DNA of 64,000 nt from an uncultured Veillonella sp. (GCA_934183145.1 CAKPSA010000001.1:1-64000), one strand, 5' to 3'. Positions 1 to 12,145 are shown, numbered from the stretch's first letter. A program made the numbers and translations. The notes: generated by a model not told the origin, from the sequence alone.

Positions 1-1328
1 CTGCTGCTCATACCTGCTGGAATGCTAATACCTGGAATACCTGCAAGGTTTGCTGGTACTGTACAGATATCTTCTAAGTACATTGCCAATGGATCATTTG
101 CTTTTTCACCAAATTTATAAGACGTATTAGGTGCAGTTGGTGTTAAAATCAAATCCACTTTGGAGAATGCTTCATCAAATTCATTTTTAATGAGGCGACG
201 TACTTTTAATGCTTTCAAATAGTAAGCATCATAGTAACCAGCGCTCAATACATAAGTACCTAATAAGATACGGCGTTGTACTTCAGGACCAAAACCTTCT
301 GTACGAGTTTTAGTAGACATATCTACTAGATTATCTGCAGATACGCGCATACCATAGCTTACACCGTCATAACGAGCCAAGTTAGAGCTAGCTTCTGCCA
401 ATGCGATGATATAGTATGCAGACAACGCATATTTAGAGTTAGGTAAAGAAACCTCAACGATTTCAGCACCTAATTTTTTATATGTTTCGATAGCCTCTTC
501 CATAGCTTTGCGAACTTCGCTATTGAGACCTTCGCCAAAGAATTCTTTTGGCACACCGATTTTAAGATTTTTTACATCATTTACAAGAGCTGTAGTGTAG
601 TCTACACGAGTACCTGGAATAGATGTGGAGTCTTTCGCATCATGACCAGAGATGGCATTTAATACTAAAGCAGCATCTGTTACATCACGAGTAACAGGTC
701 CAATTTGGTCTAAAGAGGATGCAAAGGCGATTAAACCATAACGAGATACATTACCGTATGTTGGTTTTAAGCCTACAACACCACAGAAGGATGCTGGTTG
801 ACGAATAGACCCACCAGTATCAGAGCCAAGAGCCCAAATAGCGGAGCCACTAGATACAGCTGCTGCACTACCACCAGAAGAACCCCCTGGTACACAATCA
901 GCATTCCAAGGATTACTAGTTTTTGCTAATGCAGAGTTTTCTGTTGAACCACCCATAGCAAATTCGTCCATGTTAAGTTTACCAAGACTTACAAATTGAT
1001 TATCTTGTAAACGTTCAATAACAGACGCATTGTATGGAGGTACAAAGTTCTCTAACATTTTAGATGCACATGTTGCAGGTTCATCTTTAATACAAATATT
1101 ATCTTTAATTGCACCAGGAATACCTGCCAATGGAGAAATAGCTTCACCTTTAGCAATTGCTTCATCTACAAGCTTAGCTGTAGCTAAAGCGCGTTCATGA
1201 GAATCGGATAAGTACGCATGTACAGTCGGTTCCACTTTCGCTTTATGTGCAATGACAGCATTCGTCAATTCAACGGCGCTGATTTCTTTATTCACTAGTT
1301 TCTTGTGTAATTCATGAATTGTTGCCAC
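1..1328 (-). CDS. gatA: Asp/Glu-tRNA amidotransferase subunit A (partial)
   Basis: Amidase subunit of GatCAB. It releases ammonia from glutamine so that mischarged Glu-tRNA(Gln) or Asp-tRNA(Asn) can be amidated. About 442 residues are visible and the C-terminal end is cut by the left edge of the window; the family is about 485 long. The start is GTG at 1328, with AGGAGG about 8 bases upstream and only 11 bases after the gatC stop. The amidase-signature triad is visible: Lys in IKDNI, the cis-Ser in [12 protein letters not shown], and the nucleophile region GGSSGGSAA. It is the last visible gene of pcrA-ligA-gatC-gatA. gatB is not in the window and would be expected beyond the left edge. Confidence 0.96.
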   Translation of the reverse strand, partial: MATIHELHKKLVNKEISAVELTNAVIAHKAKVEPTVHAYLSDSHERALATAKLVDEAIAKGEAISPLAGIPGAIKDNICIKDEPATCASKMLENFVPPYNASVIERLQDNQFVSLGKLNMDEFAMGGSTENSALAKTSNPWNADCVPGGSSGGSAAAVSSGSAIWALGSDTGGSIRQPASFCGVVGLKPTYGNVSRYGLIAFASSLDQIGPVTRDVTDAALVLNAISGHDAKDSTSIPGTRVDYTTALVNDVKNLKIGVPKEFFGEGLNSEVRKAMEEAIETYKKLGAEIVEVSLPNSKYALSAYYIIALAEASSNLARYDGVSYGMRVSADNLVDMSTKTRTEGFGPEVQRRILLGTYVLSAGYYDAYYLKALKVRRLIKNEFDEAFSKVDLILTPTAPNTSYKFGEKANDPLAMYLEDICTVPANLAGIPGISIPAGMSS

Positions 1329-1339
1329 AGCGAAACCTC

Positions 1340-1630
1340 CTATTCTTGTACAACGCGAGGTACTTTAAAGTACCCATCCTCTGCTTCTGGAGCATTGGAC
1401 AAAGCTAAATCATGGTCTAAGGATGGTTTTGTTTCATCCTCTCTAAATACATTGTTCAATGGTACTGCATGAGCCATTGGTTCTACATCATTAAGCTCTA
1501 ATGCATCTAGTTCAGCAACATAAGTCAAGATATCGGATAACTCTTTTTCTACATGTGCCATATGTTCTTCCTTAACTTCCAAACGTGAAAGCCAGGCGAT
1601 TTTTTTAATTTCCTCTTGGCTGATTTTCAT
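1340..1630 (-). CDS. gatC: Asp/Glu-tRNA amidotransferase subunit C
   Basis: Small subunit (96 aa) that wraps around and stabilises GatA in the GatCAB complex. The family-typical N-terminal stretch [17 protein letters not shown] and the C-terminal RVVQE are present. An ATG six codons further upstream is in frame, but the Shine-Dalgarno AAAGGA lies between the two and points to the ATG at 1630. It is followed closely by gatA, so the subunits are co-translated. The 75 bases between ligA and gatC show no clear terminator. Confidence 0.95.
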   Translation of the reverse strand: MKISQEEIKKIAWLSRLEVKEEHMAHVEKELSDILTYVAELDALELNDVEPMAHAVPLNNVFREDETKPSLDHDLALSNAPEAEDGYFKVPRVVQE

Positions 1631-1705
1631 CGGAACACATCCTTTCATAATTACTTATTATAAAGCAAATAATATATATTTTCAAAATATTGTAAGAATG
1701 TATAT

Positions 1706-3712
<2,007 letters not shown>

Positions 3713-3735
3713 CTATCCTTTTATTGAATAAACAT

Positions 3736-5925
3736 TTAGCCTTTTTTTACAGGTGCAAATTTAGCCATTACTACACGTACACCTTGGGTTGGAAACTCAA
3801 TTGTTAGCTTCATACCAGCCCCTTCGCCGGCAACATTGATAACTTTACCATTGCCCCATTTACTATGAATAGCTGTGTCGCCTACCTTCCAGTCTGCAAT
3901 CACCTCATTGCGAACAATTGGCTTAGTGACAGGACGGCTGGTAACACTCATATGTTGTGGTACATGGCGCTTAATATCATCAGGTACTTTACGCTTAGCA
4001 CGCAAACCATCTACTAGCTCTTCAGGAATTTCATCGATAAAACGGGATGGTAAATAGCTGCTAGTACGGCCAAATACGGTACGTGTCGTAGCGTTAGAAA
4101 TATATAATTCCTTCTCAGCACGAGTAATACCTACATAGGCTAAACGGCGTTCCTCTTCAATTTCCTCAGGGTTCATCAACGTACGGCTATGAGGGAATAA
4201 ACCTTCTTCCAAGCCTCCTAAGAATACGATTGGGAACTCCAAACCTTTGGCAGCATGTAATGTCATTAATGTTACTTTAGATTCTTCTTGCTCGAAGGAA
4301 TCAACATCATTAACGAGGGCTACTTGCTCTAAGAAATCCTCAACAGTGCCCGTTGGATTAGTATCTTGGAAGTCTTTAGCTACAGATAAAAGTTCACCGA
4401 TATTCTCAGCTCGAGCCTGGTCTTGTGGATCTGTACTTTCTTCCAACTGTGCCAAGTAACCTGTTCTATCTAGAATGGCCTCTAAAATATCGAGCACCGT
4501 TTTATCTTCCATTTCAGCTACAAGAGTAAAGATAAGTATGCCGAATTCTTCTAATTTTTCCTTTGTTTTACCTTTAATCGTATCTACAAGATGCAATTGT
4601 GTTAGTGTCATGAACAAGGATGTGCCGTTTGCACGAGCATAATCTTGTAGTTTTGCCACTGTAGTTGCACCAATACTACGCTTTGGTACATTGATGATAC
4701 GTAATAAGCTCAAATCATCGAAAGGATTATATAACACGCGTAGATATGCTAAAACGTCCTTAATTTCTTTACGATCATAGAACTTTGTGCCCCCTACCAT
4801 TGTATATGGCAACGCCCGTTTAATCAGTGCTTCTTCAAGTACACGAGATTGAGCATTGGTACGGTACAAAATAGCCATATCTCCATAAGGAACACCATGA
4901 ATATCGTGCTTTTTAGCAATAGTGTCGCCGATGAAAGCCGCTTCTTCATGTTCAGACTGCGCCGTAAAATGCTGGATTTTAGCACCTTCTGTCTTATCTG
5001 TCCATAAGTTTTTCTTTGGACGACCTTCGTTATTTTCAATTACCGCATTGGCTGCATCAAGGATAATCTTAGTAGAACGGTAGTTTTGCTCTAGCTTAAT
5101 AGATGTACAGTTCGGATAATCCTTTTCAAAGTCTAGGATGTTTTGAATATCTGCACCACGCCAAGCGTAAATACTTTGGTCAGCATCACCTACAACGGCA
5201 ATGTTTTTCCAATGAGATGCTAATAATTTAGCCAATAAATATTGGGCGTGATTCGTATCTTGATATTCGTCGATCATAACATAACGAAAACGCTTACTAT
5301 ACTTCTCTAAAACAGCTTCATTAGATTGTAATAACTTTACAGCAACCAATAAAAGGTCATCAAAGTCTAAGGCATTATTTTTACGTAATTCCCGTTCATA
5401 ATATTCATATACATCAGCTACCTTTTGTTGGTAAAAGTCCCGTGCTTGCTTTCTAAAATCAGAGGCGAATAGTAATTTATTCTTTGCATCCGAAATAGCA
5501 GCGATCATAGCACCTACGGGATAATATTTATCATCGAGGTTTAATGCTTTCAAAGCAGCCTTAATAACAGCTTGAGAGTCAGATGTATCATAAATTGTAA
5601 AGTTACTGTTATAACCTAAGAAGTTATCTAGCTCAAAACGCAAGAATTTCGCACAGAAGCTATGGAATGTACTGAGCCAAATACGATTAGCTACATCACC
5701 TACAAGACCTTCCACACGGCTTTTCATCTCTTTAGCTGCTTTATTGGTGAAAGTAATAGCTAAAATCTCATAAGGATTGACACCTTGAGCCAATAAATGT
5801 GCAATACGAACAGTTAAAACCTTTGTTTTACCAGATCCGGCACCAGCTAAAATCAATAAAGGGCCTTCCGTATGTTGTACGGCTTGTTGTTGCTCTTTAT
5901 TTAAACCAGTTAATAATGAATTCAT
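3736..5925 (-). CDS. pcrA: ATP-dependent DNA helicase PcrA/UvrD
   Basis: Superfamily 1A 3'-5' helicase of 729 aa for nucleotide excision repair, rolling-circle replication and removal of RecA from DNA. Walker A AGAGSGKT is at about 27-34, motif II DEYQD at 219-223, and motifs III-VI include GDADQSIYAWRGA, QNYRS and VGITRAEKELYIS. The C-terminal WKVGDTAIHSKWGNGKV segment is the Tudor-like RNA-polymerase-binding domain typical of PcrA. The start ATG has AGGGGTG upstream. It is the first gene of pcrA-ligA-gatC-gatA. Confidence 0.97.
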   Translation of the reverse strand: MNSLLTGLNKEQQQAVQHTEGPLLILAGAGSGKTKVLTVRIAHLLAQGVNPYEILAITFTNKAAKEMKSRVEGLVGDVANRIWLSTFHSFCAKFLRFELDNFLGYNSNFTIYDTSDSQAVIKAALKALNLDDKYYPVGAMIAAISDAKNKLLFASDFRKQARDFYQQKVADVYEYYERELRKNNALDFDDLLLVAVKLLQSNEAVLEKYSKRFRYVMIDEYQDTNHAQYLLAKLLASHWKNIAVVGDADQSIYAWRGADIQNILDFEKDYPNCTSIKLEQNYRSTKIILDAANAVIENNEGRPKKNLWTDKTEGAKIQHFTAQSEHEEAAFIGDTIAKKHDIHGVPYGDMAILYRTNAQSRVLEEALIKRALPYTMVGGTKFYDRKEIKDVLAYLRVLYNPFDDLSLLRIINVPKRSIGATTVAKLQDYARANGTSLFMTLTQLHLVDTIKGKTKEKLEEFGILIFTLVAEMEDKTVLDILEAILDRTGYLAQLEESTDPQDQARAENIGELLSVAKDFQDTNPTGTVEDFLEQVALVNDVDSFEQEESKVTLMTLHAAKGLEFPIVFLGGLEEGLFPHSRTLMNPEEIEEERRLAYVGITRAEKELYISNATTRTVFGRTSSYLPSRFIDEIPEELVDGLRAKRKVPDDIKRHVPQHMSVTSRPVTKPIVRNEVIADWKVGDTAIHSKWGNGKVINVAGEGAGMKLTIEFPTQGVRVVMAKFAPVKKG

Positions 5926-5984
5926 CGGAACACCCCTATCGCCCTTACATATACTTTAGATTAATAATCATATAAATAGAGAAG

Positions 5985-6010
5985 AAGAACGTTGCAAGCA
6001 ACGTTCTTTT
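5985..6010 (-). terminator. Rho-independent terminator after ppaC
   Basis: An 11-bp inverted repeat (AAGAACGTTGC / GCAACGTTCTT) with almost no loop lies between the ppaC stop and pcrA. The minus-strand downstream side is only moderately T-rich, so efficiency may be partial. Confidence 0.7.
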
Positions 6011-6029
6011 CCCTTTGTATACTACTATA

Positions 6030-6971
6030 CTATTTCATAGCACCAAGAATTGGTGGTACGATTTGTTTTTTACGAGACATAGTATTTGGCAAGAATACGC
6101 CATTGTCTTTAACTTCTTTTTCGAATGCTTTTGTTACTACAGCCTCTACATCACCGCTGAATAACAATGTAGTACTTTCATCAAGAATATTTGTAATCAT
6201 GATGTAAGATGCATCGTAGTTATTAGCACTGCGAAGAGCCTCTAAAGCTGCTACAAGTTCAGCTTGTTTAGCCAATACATCTGTTGTATCCATAACGGAA
6301 ATTTGACCGATGGAAATCGTTTTGCCCGCTTCGGAGAATTCTTTCATATCTGTACGAACGATATCATCGTTTGTTAAGTCAGAAATATCAGCGCCAGCTT
6401 TCAACATATCAAGGCCATATACAGCTAGTTCTACGCCTGCAATGTCAGCCAATTTATGAGCCATTTCCTTATCTGTATCAGTACAAGTTGGGGAACGGAA
6501 TAATACTGTATCAGAAATAATAGCAGACAACATTAAGCCAGCGATATTCTTAGGGATTTCTTGATTATTTTCCAAGTACAATTTGGTAATAATTGTATTA
6601 GAGCAACCTACTGGTTCCATACGAATGAATACAGGGCCATCCGTTTCGAAATCGCCAATACGATGATGATCTACAACACCACACATATTCATTGACTTAT
6701 AGCCATCGATAATTTGTTTAGATTCATTGTGGTCAGTTAAATATAAGTCCCCACCATTAGGTGCAAATTCTTCCCAATTAGTAACAATTTGAGGGTGCCC
6801 AAAACCAAAATATTGTAATGCATATTGTGTTTCTTTATTAACAGGGCCCGCACATACAGGTGTTGCAGGTGTACCCATTTGTGTTAAAAAATTAGCAAAA
6901 GAAATTGCAGAACACACGGAATCAGTATCAGGGCTTTTATGACCTGCTACATATGTTTTTACGTCACTCAT
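6030..6971 (-). CDS. ppaC: Manganese-dependent inorganic pyrophosphatase (family II)
   Basis: Cytosolic DHH-superfamily phosphoesterase of 313 aa that hydrolyses pyrophosphate. Metal-binding motifs are visible: HKSPDTDS (His11, Asp15, Asp17), a later Asp in LTDHNES, and the DHH signature VVDHHRIGDF. The C-terminal DHHA2 domain carries the SRKKQ substrate-binding element near the end. There is no CBS insertion, so it is the short constitutive form. Upstream lies a 14-bp palindrome (TTGAC-4-GTCAA, near 7008-7021) whose role is unknown. Confidence 0.97.
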   Translation of the reverse strand: MSDVKTYVAGHKSPDTDSVCSAISFANFLTQMGTPATPVCAGPVNKETQYALQYFGFGHPQIVTNWEEFAPNGGDLYLTDHNESKQIIDGYKSMNMCGVVDHHRIGDFETDGPVFIRMEPVGCSNTIITKLYLENNQEIPKNIAGLMLSAIISDTVLFRSPTCTDTDKEMAHKLADIAGVELAVYGLDMLKAGADISDLTNDDIVRTDMKEFSEAGKTISIGQISVMDTTDVLAKQAELVAALEALRSANNYDASYIMITNILDESTTLLFSGDVEAVVTKAFEKEVKDNGVFLPNTMSRKKQIVPPILGAMK

Positions 6972-7060
6972 AATATACCTCTTTAATTTATAGTTTCATA
7001 CTTAATATTGACTAATGTCAATCCGATTTTTAACTCTATTATTATATCATAAATTATACA

Positions 7061-7096
7061 AAAAAACACGCCACTACTAAGTAGTGACGTGTTTTT
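7061..7096 (-). terminator. Terminator after the RND operon
   Basis: Long hairpin AAACACG-CACTACT / AGTAGTG-CGTGTTT with A/T runs on both sides. It closes the RND transporter operon on the minus strand, 30 bases after its stop, and separates it from ppaC. Confidence 0.85.
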
Positions 7097-7127
7097 GTCA
7101 TTCTATAAATTTATTTAATGTAGATGA

Positions 7128-10100
7128 TTAGTCGTGATTTTTTTTGCGGTTTGTGAACAAACCAGGTCCAAGTGTTTCAATAATGATGAACAACATTGGA
7201 ATGATAAAGATACCAAACAATGTAGCTGTGGTCATCCCTGCTACTACTGTAATACCCATGGATGTACGAGCACCAGAACCAGCACCCGTAGATACTGCCA
7301 ATGGTAATACACCAAGGATAAACGCAAAAGATGTCATCAAGATTGGACGCAAACGAATTTTTGCAGCTTCGATAGCGGCATCAACAACGTTCATACCACG
7401 TTCGTCAACACGAATCTTAGCATACTCGATGATCAAGATTGCATTTTTTGCGGCCAAACCAACCAAGGTTAAGAGACCGATCTGCATGTAAATATCATTT
7501 GCTAAAGAATATCTGCCTGTGAAGTTCAACAAGAATGGTACTAGAGAAGCACCAATCATACCAGATGGTACAGAGAACAATACAGCAAATGGAACCTTCC
7601 AGGATTCATATAGAGCAGCCAAAATCAAGAATACGAATACTAGACCTAAACCAAGAATTAACATAGTTTGAGAACCAGCTTTCAATTCTTCACGAGATTG
7701 ACCTGCCCAGTCATATGTATAACCGGCTGGTAATGTTTTAGCTGCTGCCTCTTTCAATGCATTAATAGCATCACCAGAGGAGTAACCATTCGCTTGAGAA
7801 CCACCGATTTGTACAGCCATCGCATTATCGAAACGTGTAATACTAGATGGTGTACCAGTTTGTTCCTTCGTAATATAGTTAGAAACTGGAACCATGAGAC
7901 CTTTACTATTACGAACCGCTAACATATTGAGCTGATCTGCATTTTGACGGTATGCATCTTCAGCTTGAACCACTACTTTATAGTTTTTACCATATGTAGT
8001 GAAGTCATTAACTTGAATACTACCATAGAAACCTTGTAATGTAGTAAAGATATCAGCTAATGCCACACCATCTTGAGCCGCTTTTTCACGGTTTACATCA
8101 AATTGTAAGGATGGTGTAGATGTATTAAAGGTAGTGTAAATAGATTGAATTGCTGGACTCTTGCGAGCTTCTGCAATAAATTCATTAGCACGTTCCGCCA
8201 TAACTTGAGGGCTGTCACCAGCTTTGTTAATAAGGTACATGCTAAAGCCACCAGTAGTACCAAGACCTGGAATAGATGGTGGATTCATGGCAATAACAGT
8301 TGCCTCAGGCACCTTTTCAGCAGCAAAGCCAAATGTTTGACCTACCATAGCGTTGATAGACGTAGCTTGAGTAGTACGATACTTCCAGTCAGACATAGTA
8401 GCAAAGATTACACCTGCACTAGATTTTTGGCCGCCCCCTAAGAGGTCAAAGCCTGCTACCGTAAATACCTCTTGGAATAATTGCTCATCTTTAGGTTTTT
8501 CAGGATCATTTTTACCTTCTAAGAAAGATGCAATTTTTTCAAGGGTTGCCATAGTACGCTCAGATGTAGCACCAGGTGGCTCATTAACAGCAATCATATA
8601 GTAACCGCTATCCTCTGCAGGTACAAAGGATGTTGGCAAGAAATGGAATACTAAACCAGTACCACCAGCAAAGATTAATAATGCAATAACAGTTAAGCTC
8701 AAACGATGGCTTAAACGAGCCAACTGGATACCATACCAATTGCTAAAACGTTCTAGGCCTGCATTGAATTTGTTTAACTGACGATGTACCCAGTCTTCAC
8801 GTTCTTTAGGTGTATGCGGTTTTAACATCGTAGCACATAGAGCTGGTGTTAATACAAGGGCGATAATCGCAGAAATAACAACAGACACAGCAATTGTTAA
8901 GGCGAATTGTTTGTATAAGATCCCTGTCATACCACCCATGAAGGCAACTGGTACAAATACTGCAACCAATACGAAAGCAATACCAATTACAGGACCTTGT
9001 ACATTTTCCATCGCTTTAATAGCCGCCTCTTTAGGAGGTAAGCCATTATATTTTAATTCATACTCTACCGCTTCTACTACTACGATAGCATCGTCAACAA
9101 CGAGGCCGATAGCTAATACCATGGCGAATAATGTTAACGTATTGATAGAGAAATCAAGTAATACGAAAGCGCCAAATGTACCAAGCAAGGATACTGGTAC
9201 GGCAATCATAGGAATAATTGTAGAGCGCCAAGATTGCAAGAATACATATACTACAAAAAGAACAAGTAGCAATGCTTCTACAAAGGTATGCTCAACCTCA
9301 TTGATAGAGGCACTTACGAATTTAGTATTATCTACAACTACGTTGTATTGCATATCTGGTGGGAAGGATTTAGATTGTTCATCTAGTACCTTCTTAACAT
9401 TAGCAATTGTTTCTAATGCATTCGCATCATTTTGAAGGGAAATAGCAAAACCTGCTACCTCTTTATGAGCAGACTTAGCAACAAAGTCATACCCTTTAGC
9501 ACCAATTTGAATACGAGCAACATCTTTTAGATGCAATACCTTACCATTGGAACTTTTAATAGCAATATTACCAAATTGTTCAGGTGTCACAAGACGACCT
9601 TCAATTTTAATAGGATATTGGAACGCTTGTTCACCATTTGTTGGATTTTGGCCTACCGTACCAGCCGCCGCTTGTAAGTTTTGCCCCTTAATAGCTGCCG
9701 TTACTTCAGAAATAGTAACACCAAGGTTTTGCATTTTTGCAGGATCTAACCAAATGCGCATAGCATAGTCAGAACCGAACTCTTGTACAGAACCTACACC
9801 CTTAATGGCTTTAATAGCATCCATCATATAGTTGGTACCATAGTTCTTTAAGAATGTAGAATCATAAGTACCATCAGGTGAGCTTAAGGAGAATACCATC
9901 GCCATATCACCAGAGGATTTAGTAGTTGTAACACCAACTGCTTGTACCTCTGCAGGCAATTGAGCAAGTGCTGCTTGAACACGGTTTTGAGTATTAACCG
10001 TATTCATATCCGCATCTGTGCCTTGATTGAACTGAATAGTCAAAGAGTAGCTACCGTTACTAGAGCTACTAGATGTCATATAGTCCATATCTTGTACGCC

Positions 10101-10310
10101 TACAATTTGTGTTTCAATAACACTGGCTACCGTATCATTTACAACTTGAGCCGTTGCACCAGTATATGCAGTGTTAACACGAACTGTAGGTGGAGAAATT
10201 TGTGGATATCGAGCTACCGGAAGGTTCATCATAGAAATGAGACCTACCAAGGTAATAACAATGGCTATTACAATGGCAAAGATAGGTCGATTAATAAAGA
10301 ATTTCGACAC
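7128..10310 (-). CDS. RND efflux transporter, AcrB/MexB (HAE-1) type
   Basis: Inner-membrane proton-driven drug exporter, 1060 aa, the full length of the HAE-1 family. It starts with the family N-terminus MSKFFINRPIFA. Twelve membrane segments are expected with two large periplasmic loops. The proton-relay pair Asp406-Asp407 lies in TM4 (GLVVDDAIVVVE) and the TM10 lysine in GLAAKNAILIIEY. The adaptor gene lies 14 bases upstream in the same operon. No TolC-type outer-membrane factor is in the window, so the channel must be encoded elsewhere. Substrates cannot be predicted from sequence. Confidence 0.96.
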   Translation of the reverse strand: MSKFFINRPIFAIVIAIVITLVGLISMMNLPVARYPQISPPTVRVNTAYTGATAQVVNDTVASVIETQIVGVQDMDYMTSSSSSNGSYSLTIQFNQGTDADMNTVNTQNRVQAALAQLPAEVQAVGVTTTKSSGDMAMVFSLSSPDGTYDSTFLKNYGTNYMMDAIKAIKGVGSVQEFGSDYAMRIWLDPAKMQNLGVTISEVTAAIKGQNLQAAAGTVGQNPTNGEQAFQYPIKIEGRLVTPEQFGNIAIKSSNGKVLHLKDVARIQIGAKGYDFVAKSAHKEVAGFAISLQNDANALETIANVKKVLDEQSKSFPPDMQYNVVVDNTKFVSASINEVEHTFVEALLLVLFVVYVFLQSWRSTIIPMIAVPVSLLGTFGAFVLLDFSINTLTLFAMVLAIGLVVDDAIVVVEAVEYELKYNGLPPKEAAIKAMENVQGPVIGIAFVLVAVFVPVAFMGGMTGILYKQFALTIAVSVVISAIIALVLTPALCATMLKPHTPKEREDWVHRQLNKFNAGLERFSNWYGIQLARLSHRLSLTVIALLIFAGGTGLVFHFLPTSFVPAEDSGYYMIAVNEPPGATSERTMATLEKIASFLEGKNDPEKPKDEQLFQEVFTVAGFDLLGGGQKSSAGVIFATMSDWKYRTTQATSINAMVGQTFGFAAEKVPEATVIAMNPPSIPGLGTTGGFSMYLINKAGDSPQVMAERANEFIAEARKSPAIQSIYTTFNTSTPSLQFDVNREKAAQDGVALADIFTTLQGFYGSIQVNDFTTYGKNYKVVVQAEDAYRQNADQLNMLAVRNSKGLMVPVSNYITKEQTGTPSSITRFDNAMAVQIGGSQANGYSSGDAINALKEAAAKTLPAGYTYDWAGQSREELKAGSQTMLILGLGLVFVFLILAALYESWKVPFAVLFSVPSGMIGASLVPFLLNFTGRYSLANDIYMQIGLLTLVGLAAKNAILIIEYAKIRVDERGMNVVDAAIEAAKIRLRPILMTSFAFILGVLPLAVSTGAGSGARTSMGITVVAGMTTATLFGIFIIPMLFIIIETLGPGLFTNRKKNHD

Positions 10311-10324
10311 GATCTAGCCCCCTT

Positions 10325-11452
10325 CTATTTTGTAGCTTTTAATTGTTCTTTTGAAAGTAATTTTGCATTTACTTTCGCACCGTTTTTAACCTTAGTTAAA
10401 CCATCAACGATGATTGTATCCCCAGGTGCTAAACCAGCTTTAATAATTGTATCACTACCACTAGTACCACCAACTTCAACGCTTTTTTGTTCTACTACAC
10501 CGTCAGCATTTACAACATAGATAAAGTTTTTATCCATGATTTGAAGAATGGCGCGACTAGGAACAAGAATAGCATTTTTAAGTTTTTGACCAGGAGAGAT
10601 TACTGTAGCAAACATATTTGGCAATAACAAATGATCAGGATTTGGGAAGGAAGCTTTCAACACAAGCTTACCAGTAGATTGGTCAAGACTTTTTGCGGCT
10701 TGAACAATAGAACCTGGTTGATTATACGTTTCGCCATCTGCAAGTTTTAATTGAATATTTGGACCATTGGAATCATCGCCAGTTGGATTTTTCATAAAGT
10801 CAAGATATTCTTGTTCAGTCATGCTGAATTCAACAAAGATAGGATCAATGGAGTCAATTGTAACTAAAGTTGTAGAACCTGCTTGTACAAATGCGCCCAT
10901 ATCGATATCATCCATACGTAATGTACCAGAATATGGTGCATATACCATTGTGTCACCCAAGTTATCTTGAGCAATTTTTACGGATGCTTGGTAAGCTTCA
11001 TATGCTGCTTTAGCTTGTTCTGTAGTACTACGTTGTGTATCTACACGTTGTTGCGCAATCGCGTCTTGTTGCGCCAATGTTTCATAACGATTAAGATCTA
11101 CTTCAGCATTTTTGTAAGTCGCATTAGCTTGAGCAGCTTGCGCTTCTGCATTAGCAAGACTAGCTTCGTACTGACGAGAATCGATACGATATAATGGTTG
11201 GCCAGCTACAACTTGCTCCCCGCCTTTAACATATTTTTCAACAACGTAACCAGTTACACGAGCATGTACAGCTACAGAGTTTTCTGCAACGACAGTACCA
11301 GCATAGGTTTGGTTTACCTGTGCATCACTGGCAGTAATTTTGTATGCATTGACACTCACGTCGCCTGCTTGCTGTTGATTGCTGCCACATCCAGCAACCA
11401 TTACAGCGGATACAACGAGAGCCGCTAACATACGGGAATAACGGAACTTCAT
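10325..11452 (-). CDS. RND periplasmic adaptor lipoprotein (AcrA/MexA-like)
   Basis: Membrane-fusion subunit, 375 aa, that couples the RND pump to an outer-membrane channel. A lipoprotein signal peptide ends in the lipobox VAGC near residue 22, so the mature protein should be anchored by a lipidated cysteine. It is followed by the lipoyl/biotinyl half (VTGYVVEKYVKGGEQVVAGQPLYRID), an alanine/glutamine-rich alpha-helical hairpin (about 85-165), the second lipoyl half (VYAPYSGTLRMDDIDMGAFV) and beta-barrel domains. The start has AAAGGAG upstream. It is first in a two-gene operon with the pump. Confidence 0.95.
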   Translation of the reverse strand: MKFRYSRMLAALVVSAVMVAGCGSNQQQAGDVSVNAYKITASDAQVNQTYAGTVVAENSVAVHARVTGYVVEKYVKGGEQVVAGQPLYRIDSRQYEASLANAEAQAAQANATYKNAEVDLNRYETLAQQDAIAQQRVDTQRSTTEQAKAAYEAYQASVKIAQDNLGDTMVYAPYSGTLRMDDIDMGAFVQAGSTTLVTIDSIDPIFVEFSMTEQEYLDFMKNPTGDDSNGPNIQLKLADGETYNQPGSIVQAAKSLDQSTGKLVLKASFPNPDHLLLPNMFATVISPGQKLKNAILVPSRAILQIMDKNFIYVVNADGVVEQKSVEVGGTSGSDTIIKAGLAPGDTIIVDGLTKVKNGAKVNAKLLSKEQLKATK

Positions 11453-11516
11453 TATCTGTACTCCTTTACACGAAACTAATCATCTATGTGTCATAATTAC
11501 ATAAATATCTTTATAT

Positions 11517-11545
11517 ATTTTACAGGATTCTATAGGCAAAGTCAA
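11517..11545 (-). promoter_or_regulatory. Promoter of the RND operon
   Basis: TTGACT, 17-bp spacer, TAAAAT, ending about 64 bases before the adaptor start codon. It is a sigma-A type promoter. A short palindrome AATCTA-aa-TAGATT lies about 40 bp upstream of the -35. Confidence 0.75.
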
Positions 11546-11607
11546 TTTTTTCGATACCCTACTACCTTTGTAAAACCTAGATAAAATCTAAATAGATTCA
11601 CATTCAT

Positions 11608-11660
11608 TGTATACAACAAAAATGATAAAAACTATTGACTTTCATCATTTTTTGTGTACA
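11608..11660. repeat. Imperfect inverted repeat upstream of the RND promoter
   Basis: Arms at 11608-11626 and 11644-11660 (TGTATACAA...ATGAT against ATCAT...TGTGTACA) flank an AT-rich centre. It sits between the ssrA terminator and the RND promoter. It could be an operator for a local regulator or a second terminator-like hairpin; the sequence does not decide. Confidence 0.4.
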
Positions 11661-11712
11661 AAAAATGCTAGTAATATAGAACCTATTATCAAGCATTCTA
11701 TACTACTAGCAT
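11659..11712 (-). terminator. Terminator after ssrA
   Basis: Arms at 11665-11681 and 11696-11712 pair over 17 bp with one wobble. They are followed on the minus strand by TTTTTTG. It lies 13 bases past the tmRNA 3' end. Confidence 0.85.
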
Positions 11713-11724
11713 ATATATTTAATA

Positions 11725-12066
11725 TGGTGGAGATGAGGGGAGTCGAACCCCTGTCCAGAAGTGTTGCCATATAGACTTCTCCGAGCACAGTCTATGATTT
11801 AAGTCTCAGGTTGCTACCGCTCACAGACAAGCTACACAACCCCAGTTCATATTGTCTCGCCTAATTCATATGAACAACTGAATTAAGCCAGCCTACGGTT
11901 TGACGTCCATTCACACTTGGTAGGCACAAGTATGAGGGACGTAGCTTATGCAGCTAATGCAAAATTTTCTTCTGCGTTTAAATGTTTTCCCACCGTTTAA
12001 CGGCCTCATGGAACGCCGACTCGCTATCTATACCACACGCACCCCTGTCGAAACCTTTACATCCCC
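11725..12066 (-). ncRNA. ssrA: Transfer-messenger RNA (tmRNA)
   Basis: tmRNA, about 342 nt, which rescues stalled ribosomes with SmpB and tags the nascent peptide. The 5' end GGGGATG pairs with CATCTCC before the encoded 3' CCA, forming the tRNA-like acceptor stem. The T-arm reads GGGTTCGACTCCC and the 5' side has the conserved GGTTTCGACAGGGG. The tag reading frame near 11948-11977 ends ...GCAGAAGAAAATTTTGCATT.. then TAA, giving the degradation tag AEENFALAA if GCA is the resume codon. The terminal ALAA is the ClpXP-type degron. It has its own promoter. Confidence 0.96.
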
Positions 12067-12082
12067 GTGCGTCGGTCTAATA

Positions 12083-12111
12083 ATTATAAGCCTATTTATT
12101 AGTGCTGTCAA
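12083..12111 (-). promoter_or_regulatory. Promoter of ssrA
   Basis: Consensus TTGACA, 17-bp spacer, TATAAT, placed about 17 bp before the tmRNA 5' end, which fits a strong constitutive sigma-A promoter. Confidence 0.9.
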
Positions 12112-12145
12112 TTCAACCAAAACTTCACTAGACCAACATTCTTAT

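Noticed and set aside
8911-10520. Long plus-strand open frames (174 and 192 codons) opposite the RND genes
   Set aside because: They lie antisense to highly conserved pump and adaptor coding sequence, have low-complexity composition (Thr/Ser/Asn-rich) and no ribosome-binding site of note.
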